Made by a program: the position numbers and the translations under genes
Shown: positions 1-7,925 of the stretch, piece after piece
Numbering within the stretch: position 1 is the stretch's first letter
Layout of the letters: each line of letters begins with the position of its first letter
Assembly: GCA_039798005.1 (NCBI GenBank)
Contig: JBDKGV010000023.1
Location: 1 to 22,723, forward strand
From: JBDKGV01 sp039798005
GTDB taxonomy: Bacteria; Fibrobacterota; Fibrobacteria; UBA5070
Direction of reading: 5' to 3'
DNA length: 22,723 nt
Notes under the pieces: model-generated
What the model was told of the DNA's origin: nothing
Databases searched by the model: none
What the model saw: only the letters and a program-made list of their open reading frames with translations

Positions 1-151
1 CGGCCTCCTTGAAGGCGTCCTCGGCCTTCTTGTCGCCGGGGTTCTTGTCGGGATGGTACTTGATGGCCATCTTCTTGTAGGCACTCTTGATCTGGTCCTC
101 GGTGGCGTCCTTGGGGACCCCCAGCACCTCGTAGAAATCGCGCTTAGCCAT
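1..151 (-). CDS. dnaJ: DnaJ co-chaperone, N-terminal part (cut by window edge)
   Basis: Reading leftward from an ATG at 151, the first 50 codons encode a J-domain: MAKRDFYEVLGV at the start, then a helix rich in Lys and the diagnostic HPD tripeptide (YHPDKNPGDKKAEDAF). J-domains stimulate the ATPase of DnaK through HPD, and the position right after dnaK fits. The start is set by a Shine-Dalgarno-like AGAGGTG about 7 bases upstream of the ATG. The rest of the gene (Gly/Phe region, zinc fingers, C-terminal substrate domain) lies outside the window, so full-length DnaJ versus a shorter J-protein such as CbpA cannot be distinguished from sequence alone. The grpE-dnaK-dnaJ order favours DnaJ. Confidence 0.93.
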   Translation of the reverse strand, partial: MAKRDFYEVLGVPKDATEDQIKSAYKKMAIKYHPDKNPGDKKAEDAFKEA

Positions 152-166
152 CTTTCCCACCTCTTT

Positions 167-181
167 GGACAGATTCTGTCA
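167..181. repeat. 15-bp palindrome GGACAGATTCTGTCA upstream of dnaJ
   Basis: The arms GGACA and TGTCA are separated by GATTC. It lies 16 bases upstream of the dnaJ start codon, just in front of its ribosome binding site. Its 14-base core GACAGATTCTGTCA recurs exactly at 9369-9382 inside bshC, and relatives with the same arm spacing occur at 7618, 7948 and 8308. In the transcript it could form a small hairpin next to the dnaJ ribosome binding site; as DNA it could be a dimeric protein site. Confidence 0.6.
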
Positions 182-199
182 TCAACTTCGTATCGAACA

Positions 200-225
200 A
201 AGGGGTCGGGCATGCCCGACCCCTT
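200..225 (-). terminator. Hairpin in the dnaK-dnaJ gap, possible attenuator
   Basis: This is a perfect 26-bp palindrome with arms AAGGGGTCGGGCA and TGCCCGACCCCTT, which folds as an ~11-bp GC-rich stem with a CATG loop. On the minus strand it is followed by TTTGTT, a short and imperfect U-rich tail. It sits between the dnaK stop and the dnaJ ribosome binding site. It could be a partial terminator that lowers dnaJ relative to dnaK, or a stabilising or processing stem-loop. The weak T-tract argues against full termination. Confidence 0.55.
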
Positions 226-233
226 CACCGGGC

Positions 234-249
234 AAGCGGTCGGAACCGC

Positions 250-251
<2 letters not shown>
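234..251 (-). other. Hairpin overlapping the dnaK stop codon
   Basis: An inverted repeat with arms AAGCGGT and ACCGCTT and a 4-base loop overlaps the last bases of the dnaK stop codon. It precedes the larger palindrome by only 8 bases, so the dnaK 3' end carries two stem-loops in tandem. No T-tract follows it, so a role in mRNA 3'-end stability is more likely than termination. Confidence 0.5.
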
Positions 252-2172
<1,921 letters not shown>

Positions 2173-2221
2173 TGTCTCTCTCCTTGGATGGGGCGACTCA
2201 TGAGCCGCCCTTGCGTTTTGG

Positions 2222-2242
2222 AGACGCCCCGACGGGGCGTCT
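2222..2242. other. Hairpin in the grpE-dnaK gap (dnaK proximal)
   Basis: A 21-base perfect inverted repeat has arms AGACGCCCCG and CGGGGCGTCT around one central base. It lies about 50 bases upstream of the dnaK start codon in the grpE-dnaK leader. On the minus strand no T-tract follows. On the plus strand it is followed by TTTACTTT, but no plus-strand gene ends here. It may be an intercistronic stem-loop that affects mRNA processing. Confidence 0.5.
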
Positions 2243-2268
2243 TTACTTTGTGGTGATGAAGGGGGGAT

Positions 2269-2291
2269 GAGAGGCTCTGGCAGAGCCTCTC
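2269..2291 (-). other. Hairpin 7 bases after the grpE stop
   Basis: Arms GAGAGGCTCTG and CAGAGCCTCTC form an 11-bp perfect stem around a single centre base. It begins a few bases downstream of the grpE stop on the minus strand and is followed by a C/T-rich run (CATCCCCCCTTC), not by a T-tract. It resembles an intercistronic stem-loop that protects the grpE 3' end or partially terminates. Confidence 0.5.
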
Positions 2292-2298
2292 TCAGGCG

Positions 2299-2889
2299 CT
2301 AGGCGGCGGGGCCGCTGGAGACGATGACCTGGGCGTGGCGCAGGATCTTCTCGCCCTTTTTCCAGCCGCGTGCGAAGGCCTGGATCACGAAATCCTTCTC
2401 CACCGTCTCGTGCGGCATCTGGGTCAGGGCATCGTGCAGGTTCGGGTCGAAGGCCACGCCTTCCGAGGGGATCTCCTCGATGTTGGCATCGGACAGGACC
2501 TTGCGCAACTGGTCGCGGATGAGCTTCATGCCCTTGGCAAAGCCCGACGGGTCGGCCGGAGCCCAATCCTCGGCCTCGGAGCCGATAAAGGCGCGTTCGA
2601 AATTGTCGATCACCGGGAACAGCTCGCCAAAAGCCTTGGCATGGGCGTGGTCGGAGTACTCGATCTGTTCGCGGGCGGTGCGGCGGCGGAAGTTGTCGAA
2701 CTCGGCCACCAAGCGCATGGCCTTGTCCTTCTGGGCTTCCAACTGCTCGGTCAGCGAGGCGACCTCGAGCTTGAGGGCATCCAGTTCCGAAAGCGGCGCG
2801 GCCTCTTCTTGGGCCGGAACGGATTCGATCCCCTCGGCAGGCACTTCAGACCCGGCGGCAGGCTGGATGTTCTCTTCGGATTCGCTCAT
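2299..2889 (-). CDS. grpE: Nucleotide exchange factor GrpE
   Basis: The 196-residue product releases ADP from DnaK. An acidic, disordered N-terminus (MSESEENIQP onward) is followed by a long coiled coil (LKLEVASLTEQLEAQKDKAM, then EFDNFRRRT, the classic GrpE dimer helix). The C-terminal beta-wing carries DPNLHDALTQMPHETVEKDFV and the family signature around GWKKGEKILRHAQVIV. The frame is open upstream to 2991, but the ATG at 2889 is preferred: it has AAGGGAG at good spacing, and the upstream residues look like translated leader. It is first in the grpE-dnaK-dnaJ operon. hrcA is not present upstream, and I find no CIRCE element. Confidence 0.98.
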   Translation of the reverse strand: MSESEENIQPAAGSEVPAEGIESVPAQEEAAPLSELDALKLEVASLTEQLEAQKDKAMRLVAEFDNFRRRTAREQIEYSDHAHAKAFGELFPVIDNFERAFIGSEAEDWAPADPSGFAKGMKLIRDQLRKVLSDANIEEIPSEGVAFDPNLHDALTQMPHETVEKDFVIQAFARGWKKGEKILRHAQVIVSSGPAA

Positions 2890-3292
2890 CGTGAAGGCTC
2901 CCTTGAATGGTCGTTTGCCCCATACAAGTACAAAAACGGTGCCAATCGCACGAAGATGCCGCAGAAGGGTGTTTCGGAATGAATCAGTCATGGGATCGTT
3001 TCAAAAGGAAACACCTCATTTTCCAGTTTGCAACAGTTTGCCGGGAATGCAACACCATGGAAAGGCCGCCAGCATGCGCTTGCCCCCCTGACCGTCACCC
3101 GGATGGGCCAAGACCCCGCAGCGCCTCACCACCCCGCTTCGCCATGAGGTGAGGGGCGAGGAGGCTTGGTGCCGCCAACGGCGGCATAGGGCAGGAAAAG
3201 GGGCCATCCCTGTTTACACCCTTCGAGACACCCGCTTTCGCGGGCTCTTCAGGGCGAACGGATGGCTATTTCCACCCAAGCCGGTACTGGGA
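2890..3292. other. Intergenic region between the TPR gene and grpE
   Basis: About 400 bases have no credible gene; the short frames here have no family features. It should hold the grpE operon promoter and the 3' end of the TPR gene. Visible structure: an 8-bp inverted repeat GGTGTTTC (2968-2975) and GAAACACC (3008-3015), with a nested GTTTC-AAAAG-GAAAC (2998-3012), that could be an operator upstream of grpE; TGCCGCC-AAC-GGCGGCA (3170-3186); and CCCGC-TTTC-GCGGG (3231-3244), near the 3' end of the minus-strand TPR gene. None has a convincing T-tract. Confidence 0.5.
2929..2945 (-). promoter_or_regulatory. Sigma-54-like promoter candidate for grpE-dnaK-dnaJ
   Basis: On the minus strand TTGGCAC, five bases and TTGTA match the -24/-12 pattern TGGCAC-N5-TTGCW, with one miss at the -12 GC (GT here). 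It lies ~40 bases upstream of the grpE ATG, which leaves a short leader with a ribosome binding site. A sigma-70 reading (TTGGCA, 15 bp, TATGGG) is also possible but poor. No CIRCE, HAIR or clear sigma-32 element was seen. This is a pattern match only. Confidence 0.25.
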
Positions 3293-4282
3293 TCAGGCGG
3301 CGTCGAGGGTGTGCAGCCAGTGGATGTAATTGGCCTCGTGCTGGAGCGCCAACATCAGGGGTTCGTGGACCAGAAGGAAATCCTCTTCGACCTCCTCCTC
3401 AGATTCGGGTTCGAACTCCATGCACACCAGATGCTGGGATTCGGGCCGCACCGTCAGGGCCTTTTCGCGCCACGCCTTGGCGGACTCGAAGTCCTGGCTC
3501 AGGAAGGCGGACCAACTGCGCCACCAGAAAAGCGTCGGGTCTTCCAGTTGGAACTGATCGAAGAGGTGCGCGGCCTCCTCCTGGAAGTTGCCGAACAGGA
3601 GCCAAGTGAGGACGCGGGTGGCATCGGCTTGCTCGCATTCGTCGTCCAGACGCAGGATCTCGCGACTCCATTGCGGGCACAGTTCGAGCAGTTCGCATTC
3701 CTCGGCCTGCAAGATGGCGGCATCGAGCAGACGCAGGTGCGGACGCAGCAGGACCTCCGGGGGCAGTTCCTCTGGAGCCTCGCCCGATTCGGGCAAACCC
3801 AGGCGACGGCGCGAGTTGGCCAGGAGAGTCTCCAAGTGGATGCGCGCGGCGGCGGGCGCAAGGCTGGATCCGTGGTCCAGACCCGCAAGGTAGAGCAGGC
3901 CCACATGGGCGTCGGCGCAGTCGGGATCGAGATCCAAGGCGCGACGGAAGAACGGTGTGGCTTTTTCGGGCGCTTTGCGGTGGTTGTCGGCAAGCCAAGC
4001 CAAGCCTTGGAAGGCCAGTTCCTGCGCCTGCTCCACGGGATCAAGCGAATCCATGGGGGCCGGGGCCGCCTTGGCCAAGAGCAAAAGCGTGGTGAGTTCG
4101 GCGGGGTCGGCGAAGGGCTCGTCCTTACGCTCGCGGAAGACCTGGCGAAGAGCGCGTTCTTCAAGGTAGGGGTCGTGGCGCGGTTTGGCGCCGATGCCCG
4201 GCTCGGGGCGGTTCTTCGCGGCCTGGACCTTCTTGGCGCGATCCTTCTTCTTCTGGTTCTTTTTGGCGCTTGGCTTGGACAT
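3293..4282 (-). CDS. TPR-like hypothetical protein with Lys-rich N-terminus
   Basis: This is a 329-residue soluble protein without signal peptide or membrane segment. The first ~35 residues are strongly basic (MSKPSAKKNQKKKDRAKKVQ), as in nucleic-acid or ribosome-associated proteins. The body is helical and TPR-like: AEKATPFFRRALDLDPDCADAHVGLLYLAG and ESAKAWREKALTVRPESQHLV have TPR spacing. An acidic EPESEEEVEEDF patch lies near the C-terminus. TPR proteins usually scaffold protein contacts; no catalytic motif was seen and no function can be assigned. The start codon has no clear ribosome binding site, so a later start is possible. The gene is monocistronic and divergent from the AraC gene. 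A terminator-like hairpin lies in its leader. Confidence 0.8.
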   Translation of the reverse strand: MSKPSAKKNQKKKDRAKKVQAAKNRPEPGIGAKPRHDPYLEERALRQVFRERKDEPFADPAELTTLLLLAKAAPAPMDSLDPVEQAQELAFQGLAWLADNHRKAPEKATPFFRRALDLDPDCADAHVGLLYLAGLDHGSSLAPAAARIHLETLLANSRRRLGLPESGEAPEELPPEVLLRPHLRLLDAAILQAEECELLELCPQWSREILRLDDECEQADATRVLTWLLFGNFQEEAAHLFDQFQLEDPTLFWWRSWSAFLSQDFESAKAWREKALTVRPESQHLVCMEFEPESEEEVEEDFLLVHEPLMLALQHEANYIHWLHTLDAA

Positions 4283-4343
4283 CTGTCAAAGGTGCGAAGA
4301 CTCCGGGGATTTTGCATCCGCAACCTCACGAAGAAGACCCGAC

Positions 4344-4372
4344 AAAAAAAGGCCCCCCCGATGCGGGGAGCC
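4344..4372 (-). terminator. Intrinsic terminator or attenuator on the minus strand
   Basis: On the minus strand GGCTCCCC pairs with GGGGGGCC around a short loop (one G-T pair) and runs directly into seven T residues. This is the best intrinsic terminator in the window. It lies upstream of the TPR gene start (4282), and the DNA to its right is the plus-strand AraC gene. It therefore either ends antisense transcription from the AraC side or attenuates the TPR gene leader. Confidence 0.7.
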
Positions 4373-4402
4373 CCGAAAGGTGCGCAATTCGAGGCTCGCC
4401 CC

Positions 4403-4438
4403 CCGGAGATCCGGACACGAGATCCCGGGATCTGGACA
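4403..4438 (+). promoter_or_regulatory. Candidate AraC-family operator: direct repeat at 21-bp spacing
   Basis: GATCCGGACA at 4408-4417 and GATCTGGACA at 4429-4438 are the same site repeated exactly 21 bp apart, two helical turns, which is the usual arrangement for AraC-family half-sites. The match extends to 12 of 15 bases (4403-4417 against 4424-4438). A 14-bp palindrome AGATCCCGGGATCT (4420-4433) overlaps the second copy. It sits ~50 bp before the regulator start; a possible -10 TACATT is at 4461-4466. Confidence 0.45.
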
Positions 4439-4484
4439 GGCCCGGAGAAGAAATGCGGCCTACATTGGAAGACATGTCCAAGGG

Positions 4485-5423
4485 ATGCTCCCGCAAATGA
4501 TCCATCGCGTCGAATCCATCCGTCTGCTCCACCAGATCGCAGGACTCGAGGCACCGCGGAATCCGCTGGTGAGCGTGATCGATTTCTCCAAGGTCGACCT
4601 CGGAGGCATGCCCACCGCGCAGAGCTTCGCCTGCGGATTCCATTCCATCAATTTCAAGAGCGACTGCCGGTTGCAGTACGGACGTCAACCCTTCGACCAT
4701 CAGGACGGGACCCTCCTTTGCACCGGACCCGGGCAGGTGCTCACCTACACCCCTGCGGAGCCGGGTTCCGAACCGTCCTCCGGTTGGGGCCTGTTCTTCC
4801 ATCCGGAATTCATCGTCAACTCCGAACTTGCGTCCCTGCTCCGGCAGTGCACGTTCTTCCTGTACGCGGAAAACGAAGCCCTCCATCTCAACGCAGACGA
4901 GCATCTCACCTTCCACGCGCTGGTGCGCAACATCGACAAGGAATGCCGATCCGTCGACCCCTACGCACCGGAGATCATCGAAGCGAACCTCGTCCTCCTG
5001 CTGCGCTACTGCCGAAGGGCCTACGGAGCCCAAATCGCCTCGCGCACCCGCCATGACGACCTGTTGACACGCTTCGAACGCCATCTCCAGGAGTTCATCG
5101 AATCCCCCGGACGCCCGGAATCCCTGCCAAGCGTCCGCCAATGCGCCGAAGCGATGCACCTGTCGACCAACTACTTCAGCGACTTGATCCGCTTGGAAAC
5201 CGGCCGATCTCCCCAGGAACACATCCACCACCTGCTGGTCGAACGGGCAAAGATCCTCCTTGCCACCTCGCCCAAGAGCATCTCGGAGATCGCCTACTCG
5301 CTGGGATTCGAGTATCCCCAAAGCCTCAGCAAGCTGTTCAAGAAGAAGACCGGACTTTCGCCTGTCGCCTACCGGGATCGGTTCCGAGGCAAGGCCGCAA
5401 CCGGACCGCTCATCGCGCACTGA
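4485..5423 (+). CDS. AraC-family transcriptional regulator
   Basis: The product has 312 residues from the chosen ATG at 4485; a second in-frame ATG at 4497 is equally possible, and the frame is open further upstream through non-conserved sequence. The C-terminal ~100 residues form the double helix-turn-helix of the AraC/XylS family: PSVRQCAEAMHLSTNYFSDLIRLETG (first HTH) and KSISEIAYSLGFEYPQSLSKLFKKKTGLSPVAYR (second, with the signature IAYSLGFxxxSxxxKxFKKxxGxSPxxYR). The N-terminal ~190 residues are presumed to be an effector-sensing cupin-like domain (GTLLCTGPGQVLTYTP). The next genes on the same strand encode an oxidoreductase and a START protein, the likely targets. The effector is unknown. 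Confidence 0.92.
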   Translation: MLPQMIHRVESIRLLHQIAGLEAPRNPLVSVIDFSKVDLGGMPTAQSFACGFHSINFKSDCRLQYGRQPFDHQDGTLLCTGPGQVLTYTPAEPGSEPSSGWGLFFHPEFIVNSELASLLRQCTFFLYAENEALHLNADEHLTFHALVRNIDKECRSVDPYAPEIIEANLVLLLRYCRRAYGAQIASRTRHDDLLTRFERHLQEFIESPGRPESLPSVRQCAEAMHLSTNYFSDLIRLETGRSPQEHIHHLLVERAKILLATSPKSISEIAYSLGFEYPQSLSKLFKKKTGLSPVAYRDRFRGKAATGPLIAH

Positions 5424-5435
5424 TCCGCCCTTCGT

Positions 5436-5475
5436 ATCCGGCCAGTGACACAGTGCCCATTCCGACATCCGGAAC
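5436..5475 (+). promoter_or_regulatory. Possible operator in the araC-type/MDR gap
   Basis: The 91-bp gap before the oxidoreductase gene contains TTCCG-ACATC-CGGAA (5460-5474), a perfect 5+5 inverted repeat. It also has two sequences resembling the AraC-type repeat, ATCCGGCCA (5436) and ATCCGGAAC (5467), 31 bp apart, three helical turns. This could mean that the regulator also controls the downstream pair. The matches are short. Confidence 0.25.
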
Positions 5476-5514
5476 GGGTGGTTTCCCTCCATTTCCTTTT
5501 CAAGGATCCAGCAC

Positions 5515-6483
5515 ATGAAAGCTGTCGTTCAAACCCGCTATGGCGGCCCCGAGGTGTTGCAGATTCGCGACATGCCGCGACCGGAACCCGGCCAAGGAGA
5601 GATTCTCGTGCGGGTGCACGCCACCTCGGTGACCTCCTCCGAGGCCAGGATGCGCCAAGGCCTTCCCCTGTTCGGGAGACCAATCCTCGGGTTCACCCGG
5701 CCACGTCGCGAGGTGCTCGGATTGGAGTTCGCCGGGACGGTGGAGGAGCTCGGCCCGGGTGCCCAACGCTTCGAGATCGGCGCACAGGTCTTCGGGTTCA
5801 CCGGCTTCCGCTGCGGTGCTTGGGCGGAGTTCGTCGTGGTGGCTCAGGACGGATCGGTTGCCCTCATGCCGGAAGGCGCGAGTTTCGAGGAGGCGGTCGC
5901 ACTGGTCGACGGCCCCACCACCGCTCTGTTCTTTTTGGAGAAGGCCCGCATCCGCCCCTTGGAACGGGTGCTCGTGAACGGATCCTCTGGAAGCATCGGC
6001 ACCGCCGCCATCCAACTGGCCAACCGGATGGGGGCCGAGGTCACGGCCGTGTGCAGTGCCGCAAACCACGATCTGGTCCGCTCGCTTGGCGCACACCGCA
6101 CCATCGACTACCGCATGCAGGACTTCCGGCGGGAACACCACGCGTGGGATGTGATCTTGGACACCGTGGAAAGCTCGACCTACCCCCGATGCCGTTCCAG
6201 TTTGCGCCCATCAGGACGCTATCTGTCCACGGTCCTGGGAGCGACGATCCTGGTGCAAATGGCCCTGACGAAGGCCTTCGGAACCCGGAAGGCATGGTTC
6301 GGCATGTCGATCGACAAGCGGCGCGAACTGGAGCGATTGCGAGAACTGGTGGAATCCCGCCAGCATGTTCCCGTGATCGACCGCATCTATCCGCTCGATC
6401 GAATTTCCGAGGCGCATGCCTATGTGGACACCGGTCGCAAGAAGGGGAACGTGGTCGTGACGATCGCCGAGGTCGGAGCATGA
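5515..6483 (+). CDS. Zinc-independent MDR-family NAD(P)H oxidoreductase (quinone reductase-like)
   Basis: The 322-residue product belongs to the medium-chain dehydrogenase/reductase superfamily. The N-terminal GroES-like fold begins MKAVVQTRYGGPEVLQIRDM and carries GEILVRVHATSVTSSEARMRQG and the variant GLEFAGTVEELG. The Rossmann domain has the nucleotide loop VLVNGSSGSIGTAAIQLA near residue 155. The Cys and His that bind catalytic zinc in alcohol dehydrogenases are absent (Ser in VTSSE, Leu in GLEFAG), and so are the structural-zinc cysteines, so it should act like quinone or enone reductases rather than a zinc alcohol dehydrogenase. AAGGA lies 8 bases upstream of the ATG. The stop overlaps the next start (ATGA). 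The substrate is unknown. Confidence 0.92.
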   Translation: MKAVVQTRYGGPEVLQIRDMPRPEPGQGEILVRVHATSVTSSEARMRQGLPLFGRPILGFTRPRREVLGLEFAGTVEELGPGAQRFEIGAQVFGFTGFRCGAWAEFVVVAQDGSVALMPEGASFEEAVALVDGPTTALFFLEKARIRPLERVLVNGSSGSIGTAAIQLANRMGAEVTAVCSAANHDLVRSLGAHRTIDYRMQDFRREHHAWDVILDTVESSTYPRCRSSLRPSGRYLSTVLGATILVQMALTKAFGTRKAWFGMSIDKRRELERLRELVESRQHVPVIDRIYPLDRISEAHAYVDTGRKKGNVVVTIAEVGA

Positions 6484-7118
6484 GACGCGGCAGTTTGACA
6501 TCCATCGCCCTGACCTTGATCATGCTTCCCGCGACCATCGTGCGGGCGGAGTCCCCTTGGAGCTTGGTGAAGGACAAGGAGGGCATCCAGGTGTTCCGTC
6601 GCCCCCATCCGGGCTCGGACATCCAGGAGGTCAAGGCCATCGGCAAGATCCGGTCGGACCTGACCAACCTGGTCAAGATCCTGTCCCATGTCGAGTCGCA
6701 AACCCGCTGGATCCCCCTTTGCGTGGAATCGAAGTCCCTTGCCGGGGCAACGACCGGGGCAAAGCGGATCTACCGCAAGTACGACAACCCTTGGCCCTTT
6801 CAGGACATCGACTACGTCGTGGATCAGACCACCTCGTCGCCGGGCGTGGCGGGAGAGATCACCCTCTCCTTCCAGGAAGTGAAGGATGCCCTGCCCGCGA
6901 AGGACGGCTGCGGTCGCATGCGGGAATATCGAGGTTCATGGAAACTCCTTCCCACTCGAGATGATCAGGTGGAAGTCACCTACATCGTCCACTTCGTGCC
7001 CGAAGGAAAGTCTCCCTCGACCTTCATCAACGCATCCTTGGGCAAGATCGGCTGGGACACGTTCAAGGGACTGCAGGACTTCGCGACCAAGCCGCTTCAG
7101 CTGCCATCCCGTCCTTGA
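6480..7118 (+). CDS. Exported START-domain lipid-binding protein
   Basis: The product has 212 residues. The ATG at 6480 shares bases with the oxidoreductase stop codon (ATGA), so translation is probably coupled. A signal peptide is clear: MRRG, a hydrophobic core LTSIALTLIMLPATI, and a likely cleavage after VRA. The mature part matches the START fold: PWSLVKDKEGIQVFRRPHPGS at the front, GKIRSDLTNLVKILSHVESQTRWIP, YRKYDNPWPFQDIDYVV and a C-terminal helix GKIGWDTFKGLQDFA. START domains bind hydrophobic ligands such as lipids or polyketides. Pairing with an oxidoreductase and a regulator suggests a small periplasmic lipid-related pathway, but the ligand cannot be read from sequence. Confidence 0.88.
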   Translation: MRRGSLTSIALTLIMLPATIVRAESPWSLVKDKEGIQVFRRPHPGSDIQEVKAIGKIRSDLTNLVKILSHVESQTRWIPLCVESKSLAGATTGAKRIYRKYDNPWPFQDIDYVVDQTTSSPGVAGEITLSFQEVKDALPAKDGCGRMREYRGSWKLLPTRDDQVEVTYIVHFVPEGKSPSTFINASLGKIGWDTFKGLQDFATKPLQLPSRP

Positions 7119-7138
7119 CCTGCCCGTTTCCGACCCGT

Positions 7139-7173
7139 CTCATCAGAGCGACACCCGTCCGACTCCTGATGAG
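7139..7173. terminator. Inverted repeat between convergent genes
   Basis: CTCATCAG (7139-7146) and CTGATGAG (7166-7173) form an 8-bp stem with a 19-base loop. It lies in the 98-bp gap between the plus-strand START gene and the minus-strand bshB1 and may help termination in both directions. No T-tract follows on either strand, so support is weak. Confidence 0.3.
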
Positions 7174-7216
7174 GTATGGCGTTCCCTCGCCAAGTCTCAA
7201 TCCTGACGCGTAGCCG

Positions 7217-7924
7217 TCAGACCAGATGCTGCGGCAAGGCGCAGGGGTCGTCGACGGCCACCAGCTCTTCGCACGAGAACCCCTCGGCCCGGCCGCATCG
7301 GGCGCGTCCGCCCAAGTAGAGCGAACGAGCCTCCAGGAAGTCGTGCAGCTCCTTGGAGGCGATGGTGGTCGGCGCTCCGGCCGACGGGTCGAACTGGGAC
7401 GGATAGGCGGCAAGGGCCGCAAGCCGGGTCTCCCAGTGCGCCGAGACGTCCACCACGAAGTCGGGCTCGCCTGACCGGAAGCCTTGGTAGTGGAAGAGCC
7501 GCGAAGGGCGAAACGGCATGCCATCGAGATCGTACTTGAGAAGCCCGGCCTTGAAGCAGGCCTCGCGCACAAGGCTCGCCGCCGCCTCGTGGTCGGGGTG
7601 GCGGTCCCGGAGTGGATGGACAAAAATTGTCATTGGACGGAGTTTTCGAATCCAGCCTGCGACCGTGCGCACGAACCCCGGATCGTGCGGCACAAGCGAC
7701 CCGTCGGGAAGACCGGCGCAATGGCGTTCCACCCCGAGGATGCGCGCCGCATCCAAGGCCTCGCGCAGGCGCGTGGCCGCATCGCCCCGCGAGCCCAGCG
7801 ATCCGTCCGTCAGATCGAGGATCGCACCCTTGCGACCTTGGGACGTGAGCTTTGCCACCGTGCCGCCGCAACCCAGCTCCACGTCATCCGCATGCGCCCC
7901 GATGGCCAGGAAGTCAAGCTCCAT
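7217..7924 (-). CDS. bshB1: Bacillithiol biosynthesis deacetylase BshB1
   Basis: The 235-residue product is a PIG-L/LmbE zinc-dependent deacetylase that removes the N-acetyl group from GlcNAc-malate. The metal motif is GAHADDVELGCGGT (HADD where HPDD is usual) with the second site HPDHEAA. BshB1-type features are LDLTDGSLGSRGDAATRLREALDAARILGV, CAGLPDGSL and the C-terminal SKELHDFLEARSLYLGGRARCGRAEGF. The A for P in HADD leaves the metal-binding His and Asp in place, so activity is expected. The ATG is one base after the bshC stop, giving tight coupling. A paralogous mycothiol or other PIG-L deacetylase is unlikely given the adjacent bshC. The palindrome copy at 7618-7632 lies inside the gene. 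Confidence 0.95.
   Translation of the reverse strand: MELDFLAIGAHADDVELGCGGTVAKLTSQGRKGAILDLTDGSLGSRGDAATRLREALDAARILGVERHCAGLPDGSLVPHDPGFVRTVAGWIRKLRPMTIFVHPLRDRHPDHEAAASLVREACFKAGLLKYDLDGMPFRPSRLFHYQGFRSGEPDFVVDVSAHWETRLAALAAYPSQFDPSAGAPTTIASKELHDFLEARSLYLGGRARCGRAEGFSCEELVAVDDPCALPQHLV
7618..7632. repeat. Palindrome copy GGACAAAAATTGTCA inside bshB1
   Basis: The arms GGACA and TGTCA are separated by AAAAT. On the coding strand it spells Met-Thr-Ile-Phe-Val with A/T-ending codons (ATG ACA ATT TTT GTC), which stand out against the G/C-ending codons around them. It belongs to the same [T/G]GACA-N5-TGTCA set as the sites at 167, 7948, 8308 and 9368. Confidence 0.5.
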
Positions 7925-7925
7925 G

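Noticed and set aside
4277..4288. GGACA-TC-TGTCA at the start of the TPR gene as a palindrome copy
   Set aside because: The arms match but the spacing is 2 bases, so it cannot be the same site geometry; kept out of the count.
3149..5056. 635-codon plus-strand open frame
   Set aside because: It runs antisense to the TPR gene and out of frame through the AraC gene; composition (Arg/Pro/Gly-rich) and lack of domains mark it as a GC-driven shadow.
5445..6479. Open frame continuous with, and upstream of, the START gene
   Set aside because: It overlaps the MDR gene out of frame; the signal peptide beginning at 6480 marks the real start.
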